Assembly: GCF_026151205.1 (NCBI RefSeq)
Contig: NC_087084.1
Coordinates: 9,699,453-9,763,452, forward strand
DNA: 64,000 nucleotides
Direction: 5' to 3'
From: Bolinopsis microptera
Lineage: Eukaryota; Ctenophora; Tentaculata; Lobata; Bolinopsidae
Shown: piece after piece, positions 29,701 to 41,700 of the stretch
How the letters are laid out: every line of letters starts with the position of its first letter
Position numbering within the stretch: position 1 is the first letter of the stretch
Notes under the pieces: generated by a model
Database searches by the model: none
What the model saw: the letters and a program-made list of their open reading frames with translations, nothing else
What the model was told of the DNA's origin: nothing
Made by a program: the position numbers and the translations under genes

Positions 29701-32700
29701 ATTCACGTCCATATTCTACTAACTAACTAAAATTACAATTCACGCTATGAATTGGTTACAGGCCAACTCTTTGAAACTCTCGACGGAACTAAACTGCTTT
29801 TTCACGTAACTAGAGCAGTTGCAATGCTTGGTGATACTATATAACTAGTATAAGAGCGTCTGTAAATCATTAAAAAGTATATAAAATATAGCAAAAGACT
29901 TAACAACCATGGCATTTACAAGTGAGCTTGCAGTTTTACAAGTGAGCTTATAGTGCATGTAACCTGCCAGCCGGCCAGCGGAGGTACCTAACTACTTGTT
30001 CCAAACTGCATACCATTTCCATGGCACACGATCTAACAACTTTATGAACTTTTGAATATCATTCAAAAACGATATACCCTTATATGGAAGCTAACTGTTA
30101 GTCTACAAATTGAATCTTAGTGGGAGACATTCCTACAACGCGGAGTTTATAGACATAAAAAGCATGGTGGGGAGTTTAAATATACTTCTAATACCACGTT
30201 ATCATATTACTGATATCTAATACAACCACTCTCCTCGTTATTACTCAAGAATACATAGGATCCGAGCCGTAAAACCGATGAAATTCTATTTTGAACAGCT
30301 AAACTGAGGTTTAATATTGGCAAAATGTTACTGAAATTACCAAAATTGGTAGATAAGTAGCATAGGTTTTAACTCAGTCGCACATCTTGGAGTCGCTATA
30401 TTAATTATTCTATGAATTGACCAATGCCTTGTATCTTAGTACTCATTTTTATTCATTATTACAGTAAAACCCCGATTTACCGCGGAGTTTGGGGAAGGAA
30501 AAACTCAAAAGCCGCAGTAAATTGGGGTCCGCTGGAAATCGGGATTTACATATATATTTTGGGCCTCCATTCGGGGGAAGGAACTGGCTGCTTAACTGTA
30601 GTTGGTTTGGAGAATCCTGGTTTTCATTCACTTTTTTCTTCTTTCTTTTTTACATTAAGAGACAAACATCTGTAAGTATTTTACAGTGCCGTACCACTTT
30701 TAATCACTTGTTTTTTAGCACTCTAGTGTGATTTTAGCACTTTTATACGCTATAAAAATAGTAAATTATCGCTGTTTTTGAGGTGTTCTGTAGGTAGAGT
30801 TGTTCTTCAGAAACAACGGCCGTCTACAGTGCAAATTAATGATTTTGTGATTTTTGAGGAGTCAATTTACGTTTTTACAAATTAAAAACAACATAATACA
30901 AAGATAAAACTAGTTCTACTCACATCGCGTCTCTCATGTACTCTAGCTAATTTACTAGACCGGAACCTCCAGAAACTAGTCCACTGGACGCTGGAGTGAG
31001 CTAACTCCCGGTACACTCTATCATCTGATTCTGACTCTTCTGGGTAGGTAGCTGCTTCTGGGTAGGTGGATCCAAGGGAGAAGGTACATGCTCTCTTCTG
31101 GTGCATGCTGCGAGGCAGAGGGGTCTGGTGTGACTATACTGTGGTGTGACTAATGTGGTGTGACTAGTGCTAGAGACAGACAGGAAGATCAACAATATCC
31201 AGAACGGAACAGCATGGTAGGATGATTCTGCTATAAAACCAAAAAGCTGCACACCTACAATAATCGACTGGAAACCACTGCTAAGAAACAACAAGAAACC
31301 ACCTATAAGAATCAACAAGAAACGTCTATCTCTCCCTTGACAGCGGTTACAGAGCTGTAATAACAATTACCCGTTATAATGAAGATTGTGAGACAAGGTG
31401 CACACACTTTGTAATATAATTACTAATTAACTAATTAACTGATAACTGGGTATTGTGACAACTCCGCAAGCAGCCCGGTATTATCACAACATAAACCTCC
31501 GCAAGCAGCTCTGGTATATTAAGTATAAGTAGTTAAGAGGTGGGTTAACCACAGGTTCTAGCCACGAGGTAAAGGGAGGGGTAGGGTGGAATAGTGGCAA
31601 TTCAGGGGAAATAGTGGCAATTCAATCAGGGGATTTGATTGGCATGTCAACAGGGGGAACAGATAGGAAATTAAGGGGGGTAGTGGAGAGGGAATGAACT
31701 GGAAGAAGGGGAATCCTGGTTGCTATGGTGATGATCCTGGCGCCTTTTAGATCTTGTAGTTGTGAGTGTCAAATATTGAGGTATTATTTGATAATAGCTG
31801 TCGATTATTACCATTCAGTGACTATAGAACTAGTCTACATTATGACAATGTTATCCTCCGCAAGCAATGTTGTCTCCCTTGAAACTCTTTAAAGTTTTTA
31901 TGATAGACTTTGAAGGGTGCCCGTTCAGCCATATACCCACAACGTATCTGATCGACTGCCAAACAGTTATCTTAAAACTTTACTGTAAACATTTTCTGAT
32001 TGACTCTTCTGTATCCAACTTCAAGTTTATGTGTTATAAAGTAGTGTTGAAAGTATTAAAAACTAGGCACTGAGAATGATGTGAAACAGTGTGCCTGTCA
32101 TCTGATTCTAGGTAAGTATAATTAGTGAAATATTATGCAGAGAAACCTTATTAAAAAATAATGAGAGCCGTTAATTTTAATTTAGAACTGACAGAGACTT
32201 GCCAGAATCGTCGCAAATTCTGCAGAACAGCCACAAATTGGAAAATGAGCACTTCCTAGTTCCTCCGCAAGCAACCACTTCCTCACTTCTTCCACTTCCT
32301 CACTTCTTCTCTCGATGTTTTACGGCTAATAATCTTGATAAAATACTGTGATTGGAGAGTTGGATTACGGGGATTTAGCTTGACCTGAACCTAATTAATA
32401 ATTCATCTCAATACTCCTCTCGCCTCTGATAGTGATACATACGGTTATTTCTACCATAGTATAGTAGTAGGACAGTTACAGGTACTACCTAGGTACAGAG
32501 TGTAATATCCGGATCGGAACATTGTTTTAATTTATTAGTTGCATTATTGTGATGATTCTGATGCAAAATGTCTAGATTCCTTTTATTGCGACAAGGAAAA
32601 GGCTATCAGGATGAGGAAATGTTCGACGTTTTTAACACCACATCATCGTATTCAGGTAAAAAATGTACTTTCATCCCACAAGCGTGTGGTATGTGCCTAC

Positions 32701-35700
32701 ATTTCCGAGGAATTGCTGAGTAGAAATTGCTGAGTAGCTCGGATTCACTATCTGGAATGCATAACAGCTCTTCTTCGTAAGTTACTATACAGATTACAGT
32801 ATACGGGATACGGATACCTCTTCCGCTGAGTTCAGCTGTGGGCTCTCTGGTTCTCAAGAATGTATTATGTGAACTAGTCCCGTATCTTGACTGTGACACA
32901 CATACATCGTACTTGTGTGTGGTTCTGATTATACTCAGTAGAGCTGTCGAGGGTAAATCTCTCAAGCAAGAACCGTCCAAAGTAGGCCGATAATAGTGCC
33001 CTATATAATCAATGCTGTCGATGTATTTTATGCTTGATTTTGCAGCTACATTGATTTTCAACCTTGGGCAACAGAAGATCTAGACATCATATTCAATGAC
33101 AGAATACAGTTGGGGTTTCCATTAGCAACAGTCACTATCAGCAACAGGGGGTTACTATTAGCAACAGTTACAATTAGCAACAGTATCATGCATAATTGCG
33201 TACACACAGTGTTAACTGTAAAGTATTGAACTTGTGACCATGCCTATTAAACCCCACTTTGAGTAGAATACCCAGTGGAGCATGAATTCTTATCATATGC
33301 TCACCAACCAGTTAGTAGTTAATGCCATGTTGCAGAAGCACTTCGCTTGATAGTATGAGGGTTTTGCTTTGGTTTTTATATCTGCTTCTGACAATAAAAC
33401 CGGCTGAATTGTCAGATACCAACTGTAATGACGTTTGCACGTTTCTGCACGAAGAACCCGAATGGGGTAGCATTACTGACTTTGAAGGCGCTGCTTTCAC
33501 CCACGAATTGATTTCTAACACAGTGGCTGGTATAATATCTGCAGAATTCATAACTTATTACAATATAATAGATGACTGCACTAGAAACAAGTTACAATTC
33601 ATAAGTAGTCAAGAGGGAAATTATGACCTACCGCTCGCATTTTGGTTCGAACCAACAAAATCAGTCAGTGTGTCCGGATTTCTTTCTGGAGTAAAAAAAA
33701 ATAGTGGATACTTTGCATTCCCTCATGAAATGGGAGATTATTTCCAGTTATCGGACAGGAACCCGAACTTCTATTCGATGCTCATGGGAAACACTAATAA
33801 TGCAACATCTATGCAATCCCTTGAGATCAATTACAAATCCAACGAAACCTGGGAAAAGTACCAAAACAATAACGTCAAACTCCGTGACACAGTCAGGATA
33901 ACAAGTGAAGGGAAATGTGTGGTCTTCAAGTACATCTCTGTGTGTCCTGATGCAACTCCTAGACTCTGTGACGAACCTTCCTCGGTTGTAGAAGCACAGT
34001 TAGGTGAATCCTACAATCTCTATTGCTCTGCTTCGGGTGCTCCATTCCTTGCTGCGAGCTGGATTCATGATGGAGAACTCGTGACGAACTCAAGAGAGAC
34101 CCATGTTGTTGATAAAGCCACACACAGAATCATTTCACAGATAGATATACATGATTTCTCACATGATGACCTAGGAGAATGGACTTGCACTATTCATAAC
34201 AAGAATCTCGGGAACAGTGTGACAAAGACCATCAAATATTCCTACTCAAGCAAAACAACTGTAACCCAAGCTCCATCGCAGGACTATTACATACCAAAGA
34301 ATGATCAACTAACATCATTTGAGTGGACTGTGGAAGGCTGGCCTCTAGATCAAGTTACTTTAGATTGTCATGGAGTTGAAGAAAATGATATCACTAAAGG
34401 TAGCTCAGAGTATCAAGATAACGAACCTCCTATTATTAAGCTTACTTTGACACTACAGGATAAAGATCAGGTATTGTGCAAAGTCACTGACGGGGATAAG
34501 GTTCTAGATACAAAGAACATCACCAAGGTAGGGTTCGGCTGTGTGGCTGGTGAGAAGGGTGTTGATAAAGGCTGTGAGGTATGTCCTCAAGGAGAAACAA
34601 GCCAGGCTGGAAGTATAGAGTGCTTCTCGGTTGAGATTCAGTGTGAAGAAGGAACTTATGGCGTAGAGGATGAATGTGAGGTATGTCCAAAGGGAACAAT
34701 CAGTCCGGAAAATGCTGCGAAAGTTCAGGAATGCATTTTAACAACAAGTAGCTGTGAAGACGGGTCCTATGGAAGTGAAAATGACTGTAAAGTTTGTCCA
34801 AAGGGTGAGATAAGCTCTGCAAGTTCTGTGAAAATACAGGAGTGTGTTAGAGTTGAGAGTAGCTGTAGAAAAGGAGAGTTTGGTTATAACAACATTTGCA
34901 CTGAGTGCCCAATAGGGAAGATAAGTGAAAAGCACTCTGTTAAAATCCAAGAATGTGAAACTGCCACAAGCACATGCGAAGAAGGTGAATATGGCACTGA
35001 CATTTGTCACACTTGCCCCCACGGTAGCGATAGTCCCAAATCTACTGTCAAGATACAGGACTGCGAGTTTAAAGAAAGTTCCTGCGGTGAAGGATACTTT
35101 GGAGTTAAAGATGACTGCTCACTCTGTGCAAGCGGAGAGTTCAGTCACAAAGATGCTGTCAAAGCCAAAGACTGTTTTCCTAAACCAGGATCAAATGAAG
35201 TAGATAACTCAACGAATATTCTCCCTCTCATCGTCGGACTAGGAGGTGGGGTAGCAGTACTTCTCATAGCAGTGTTGATTGTTCTAGTAATACTACTGGT
35301 GCGACAAAAGGGCAATTCATCATCACAACAACAAGACCTACCATTAACCACAAATATAGTAGAGAAGAAGAAGAGTTTCAGGGCAAAGAAGCAGGAAGTG
35401 ATAGTAGCCACCACAGTAAATCCCCTTTATGAAATACACAATCTGGCCGATAATGAGAACACCCAGGATGCCTCGGTGAGCCAGCCTCAAAAGACTGCAG
35501 GTAATGTCCCGCAAGAAGGAGATGTCCATGTTGAGGATGATGTTGCTGAGGAGAGTGTTTACGAACAAATGCTACAAAGCTATCCCAAAAACGATGCAGA
35601 AACCTCTGAGGACACCTACACAACCCTGGACAGACCAAAGAAGAAACTAGGGCGATCTTTTTCAAGCAAGGGTGATGCTGTTGTGGAGATTCAGTCCGCT

Positions 35701-38700
35701 TATGAGACACTGAGTGAACATGTCGGAGAGGTGTCGGAGATAAAGGAGTTAAAGGAGATAAAGGAGATAAAGGAGGCAGTCGGGAAAGACAAAGGCAAAC
35801 TAGAAAAAAACAGCGAGACAAAAGGAAAAGGTCTGGTGATTGACACTCAGAAAGACATCAAAGATATCATCATCAAGAACCAAGGTGATATTGTTGGTAG
35901 AAAAGTCGATGTTGAGAGCGACGATGAGGGAGACTATGATATTCTCGAAGACCCTCCTCGGCTTATAAAACCACGTGATGATCCTGGTTGCCATGGCGAG
36001 GTTCCTGGTTACCATGGTGAGACTGCGCAGTCCACAACCTCGCCTATCTACAGCCAAGTAGATAAACGGTAAGAAGTAAAACACAAAGTCCGACAATTCT
36101 TAATGGTTCGTTTTTCCTTAGAAAGTCCATATTAGAAATATGATTCTGCCTGGCTAATCTTTCAAACTCGTCACTCGTCAGTCTGTTATTATGGTTACGA
36201 GAATCCGTTTATTCAACAAGTTGAAATTTAAAGGACCAGTTAACTGAAAACAAAGTTATCCTCATATTTTGACAGATTGTGACAAATAGCAAACTAAGCA
36301 ACGAGTCGAAATTCCTAAATCTCTAACTGCTCTCTAACGCGTGTAAATAGCGTTTGTATTATTATGGCGATGACGTCATAAAGTCCCTTGCGCGCGCAGA
36401 GGAGCTCGTTAGACTGTATTTTACAGGTAGAAAATGGACATAATACAATGTTTTTCCCCGAATAACTCGAAAAGTAAGTAATTTAGGGTACATGTTGCTT
36501 CATAACATGGCCATTCTGCACAACTTGCACACATTCAAAAACCTTTAGGGCCTTCATAGCCCAATTTACCAGATACCTATAGTTTTGCATGATTTCTGGA
36601 AACGAAAATCAGTTTTTCGCAAATAACTGAAAAAGTAAGCACTTTAAGGCATATTTTTGTTCGTAAGTCATATATCAATATGCTAATTGCGGTTCTTTTG
36701 CACCCTTTCTAAAGACTCTATCACGATCCTATCGAAAATGGGCTCAGCACCACGCCCAAAATGGTTTTTGGCGAATTTCTCGAAAATTAAGGATTTTAGG
36801 CCATGTGTTGCTCAATAACTCCTATATAAACATGCATATGCGGCTTCGTTTAGGCCTATTTTGAAATCTCTACGACCTTCAGAAGCAAGGGGTCGGTTAC
36901 GTTATTGGGTCAATATGGGCGTGGCCCTCCTGGGTTTTATCCACGGCCAAAAAAATGTCTTGTCTCCAAACGAAAATCGTTTATTCATACCTTCGGGAAG
37001 GTCTGTGCAAAGTTTCGTGAGTATTTGAACATTTGCAGGTTCATATCCATAAATGTCCATAAATGACTGGACTACACAACTTTAGAGTTAACTTTGGGGG
37101 GGGGGGGGGGGGGTCCAACCCGATCATTCCGATCATTCCGATCCCGATTTTGGCCTCATCAACCCTCATATCGGAAAAATCGGGAAAATTTAAATCTTCC
37201 CTCTGAGGTTTCTAGGCGATATAGGTAGCTATTTCTGTACTTAAATATGACAAGAAATCGATTGGTGGTGGTCCCAGAACTCCAAAATGGTATCTTGTTC
37301 CAAACAAGAATCGTTTCGTCCGAAAAACAACACAATGTCGAATCAACTCTTGTTAAACAGAAACATCCACCCCGGTCCACAATTGAAAGAGGTACGGTTG
37401 GTAATAACAATCGTAACAAATAGCGAACGCTTTAGTAACTTTTGATTTAAATTGTCTCTACAATTTGTCTCCACAATTTGTAACAGGCTATCTGCAGAAA
37501 TGGGTAGCACGGTTAATGACTGGTCCTTTCTCAAACTTCCAATCCTCAGTTAGATACAAAGAATAGTCTACACAATTTTCAATAACATTAAAAGGGATGA
37601 AAATCACTTTATTTATCAAAATCTTTATTTATCATGTAACAACTTTTCCATAGTACTGGAGAGTAAAACTCTATTAAACAAAAAAATTCTCGAGCACATT
37701 TTGAGTCAGTAACAGTAACATGTCAATATGTTACAGACTCAAATGCGTTTAAAAACATTTTAGTAACAATAAATTGTGTAAACTGATGAGGAGGAGGAGG
37801 ACAGAGGAGAAGGAGGACTGAGGAGGACAGAGGAGGAAGACTGAGGAGGACCAGGACGAGCACTAGGAGGATGAGGACGAGGACTAAGGACGAGGACTAG
37901 GAGGATGAGGACGAGGACTAAGGACGATGAGGACGAGGACTAAGGACGAGGAGGAGGACGACTGAGGAGGAGGACTGATTAGGAGGAGAAGGAAGAGAAG
38001 AAGGAGGAGGATGAGGAAGAGAACTGAGGAGGAGGAGGAGAAGGAGGAAGACTGAGGAGAAAGAGGAGGACCGAGATGGACTGAGGAGGAGGAGGACTGA
38101 AGAGGAGAGGGAGGACTGAGGAAGAGGAGCAGGATTGGTGGAGGAAGACGAGAAGGAGGAGAAGGAGGAGGACGAGAGCGAGGACGAGGAGGAAGACTGA
38201 GGAGGAGGACTGTTAAAAAGGAGAAGGACGAGGACTGAGGAGGAGGACTGAGGATGAGGAGAAGGAGGACTGGGGGAGGACTAAGGACGAGGAGGACTGA
38301 GGAGGAGGACTGAGGAGGAGGACTGAGGATGAGAAGGAGGACTGAGGATGAGGAGGAGGAGAAGGAGGACTGGGGAGGACTGAGGAAGAGGAGGACTTAG
38401 GGAGGACTGAGGAGGAGGAGGACTGAGGAGGATGATGAGGAGGAGGACTGAGGATGAGGAGGAGGAGAAGGAGGACTGGGGAAGGACTGATGAGGAGGAG
38501 GACTGGGGGAGGACTGAGGAGCAGGAGGATGACTTAGGAGTAGGAGGAGAAGGAGGAGAAGGAGGAAAAGGATGAGAGGGAGGAAGAGGACTGAGGAGGA
38601 GGAGGAGGAGGACTTAGGAGTAGGAGGAGAAGAAGGAGAAGGAGGACTGGCGAGGAGGAAGACTGACGAGGAGGAGAAGGACTGCGGAGGAGGAGGACTG

Positions 38701-41700
38701 AGGAGAAGGACTGCGGAGGAGGACTGACGAGTAGGAGGAAGAAGAGGACTGAGGAGGAACAAGATGAGGACTGAAGAGGATGAGGAGGATGAGAAGGAGG
38801 ACTGGGGGAGGACTGAGGAAGAGGAGGACTTGGGGAGGAGGATGAGGAGGAGGAGACTGATGAGGACGAGGAGGACTGAGGAGGAAGACTGAAGAGGATG
38901 AGGACAAGGACTAAGGACGAGGACTAGGAGGATGAGGACAAGGGCTAATGAAGAGGAGGAGGACGACTGAGGAGGAGGACTGATTAGGAGGAGAAGGAAG
39001 AGGAGAAGGAGGAGGAGGATGAGGAGGAGGACTGAGGAGGAGGAGGATAAGGAGGAGAACGAGGAGGAGGATGAGGAGGACTGAAGAGGAGGAGGATAAG
39101 AAGGGGAATGAGGAGGAGGAGGAGGATGACTCAGGAGGACTCAGGAGGTGGAGGAGGACGAGGAGGAGGACTCAGGAGGAAGACTGAAGAGGAGGAGGAG
39201 GATGATGAGGATGAGGACTGAGGAGGAATACTGAAGAGGACGAGGACTAAGGACGAGGAGGAGGAGGAGGAGGACTGAGGAGGAGGAATGATTAGGAGGA
39301 GAAGAAAAAGGAGAAGGAGGAGGAGGAGGAGGAGGAGAAGGAGGAGGATGAGGACTGGGGGAGGACTGAGGATGAGGATAAGGAGGACGAGGACTAAGGA
39401 CGAGGACGAGGACGAGGACGATTATGAGGAGGACAGAGGATGAGGACTGATGAGGAGGAGAAGGAGGATGAGGATGAGGACTCAGGAGGAGGACTCAGGA
39501 GGTGGACTCAGGAGGTGGAGGAGGATGAGAAGGACTCAGGAGGAGGAGGACGACTATGAGGAGGACTGAGGAGGACTGATGGGGAGGAGAAGGAGGATCA
39601 GGAGGAGAAATGAGGATGAGGAGGAGGAGAAGGAGAAGGAGAAGGAGGAGGACTGGGAGTAGGAATGAGGAGGAGAAGGGGATTGAGGAGGAAGGTGAGG
39701 AGGACTGAGGAGAAGGGCGAGGACGAGGAGTCAGGAAGAGGACTGAAGAGGACTGAGGAGGAGAAGGACTCAGGAGGAGGAAGACTTAGGAGGAGGAGGA
39801 GGAGGACATCTAAATGTTTTGTCTGTTTTTGTCCGTTTTTGTCCGCCCTACTTTTTGTCCGTTTTGAAAATACAGGGAACCGAACGGACACAAAACATGA
39901 TCCCCCAGCCAAGCATGTGTTACGATACAAATGTACTTGACTATACATTTAAGGTGCAGTGTACTAGTGATATTATGGTATGTTTAAAGACCGGACCACA
40001 AAATATAACCCGGTACCTAGTGTTGTACTAATACATAATAACAACTAACAGGGATAAAATTAATGAGCAGAAACAATCGATCTCACGTCAAGAGGCCAAA
40101 GCACTCGGGTCTGGGAGTACATGACAACTCCAACTAGTAGTGAGCATACTAGCCCCTGCAGTGGAAAAACACATAAAACATACTATTGGAATGTCCAATT
40201 AGTTCGTTTTCTCATAACAATATAGCATATGTAGGGGTTCTGGTTGAATTATATCACTTCTGAGAGGTTTTAGAGATCGATTCTCTAAAATTTCTCAATT
40301 TTCCGATTTTTCCGATTTTTCCGATTCCGATTTTGGCCTCATCAACCCTCATATCGGACATCGGGTTGGACCCCCCCCCCCCCCCCCCCCCCCCCCCAAC
40401 TTTAGAGAAACTCATATGTCATTTATCTCAAATTAAGCTGTTAGTGTCCATGATCAACCTGTTGCGACAATGTTTTACGTGAAATGTAAAAATCAGGAGT
40501 AATATAAAAAGTGTATTTTTAGATTAAAGTGCTAGCTCATAGTTTTAGAATTGTATAGATTAACGTTGGTCGTTTAGCCATCTAACAATCGATCGTGCCG
40601 TAATATATGGCCAGAGAATAATAGGGTCTTGGAAATTCTATAGTTGTTCAGTGGGTCGATTGACTGAACACGTTTGCACTTGGTATTTAAACTTACCAGT
40701 AGTTTATTTATGTTATGGACCGATGATAATGCAATTAGGATAACAACTAGGTAAGCCGTAAGTCTAATTCAAAACACACCGTACACTGCAATCAGTATTA
40801 CTATTTGGTAGACCGGGTATTTTGGCGGGAATTCTGTTCCCACGGCACTGTTCTGATAGAAGCTACTTCTACTAATGGTCCCAGAGGAACGGCCGTAAAA
40901 TAGCCAGACTTCTTGTCTCCTGTACTGGCTGACACAAGCGAGTTAAAGTTAGAAATTTCGCTATGCTATAAATATAATTGCTCTCGGAATTGAACAAACT
41001 CTTACTTATCTAGATCCTTTCTAAATTCGTTAGAGTTTCATGGACTGGGGAAAAATAATCGGTACAGTCTCCCTTGTGTAATTAAGCAATGAAAACAATC
41101 CACAATTATCACATATGACATAAGTTGTAATAGCAGAAACTTTCTAACCGTACATTCACCCGCCACTGTTCAAGAACCTATATCACTGTTTAAAATCATG
41201 ACGTGAGCACTGTACATCCAATCAGCTATTCCTTTAGTTAGGATGATAGCCAAAACTATAAGGATTTTGGAGAACTAGGGTAATAGTCATAATTCTAAAA
41301 TTTGAGTGAGTTACACGTGTTTTATTGATGATGATAAACATTTGCAATGTATTACGCCATGCAAGCGCGCACTGAGGGACTTTATGACGTCACGAGGCCA
41401 CAGCTTATTATTGCAATAAAACGCGTTACACGTACGCTAGAGAGTTGGTTCTTTCGGCGATACGATTCTTTACCAGTTTGTCACAGCTGATTTAAATCTT
41501 AGCCAAATTGGAGACTACAAAATTTTCAGTTATCTGGTCCTTTAAATAGATTCACAAATTAAAATAGCTCGTCTCCTTTGCATGGGTCGTCCTATTATTC
41601 TTATGTTGCATAAATATAACTTAATTCAGGAATACTAATCTCTCAAACACTTCAGTCAGTTACGAGAGCCCCTGTCTAACGTATCACATCTCCCTGAGAT

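Larger units (their letters stand above)
36227..41546. mobile_element. 5.3 kb inverted-repeat element in the receptor intron
   Basis: Ends TTTAAAGGACCAG / CTGGTCCTTTAAA. Inner inverted homology lies at about 36300-36405 and 41365-41455, including the shared TGACGTCATAAAGTCCC. Near the left end are three modules (36480, 36650, 36800) of the TTGCTTCATAA type. No transposase frame. Inside is the G-tract element. Confidence 0.65.

Noticed and set aside
32606-33061. Minus-strand ORF of 151 codons
   Set aside because: No domain, no good acceptor or donor found; its length is within what chance gives in 64 kb.
38397-38907. Long Ser/Pro/Leu-rich ORFs on the minus strand
   Set aside because: Produced by the 2 kb purine tract, where stop codons are rare in some frames.
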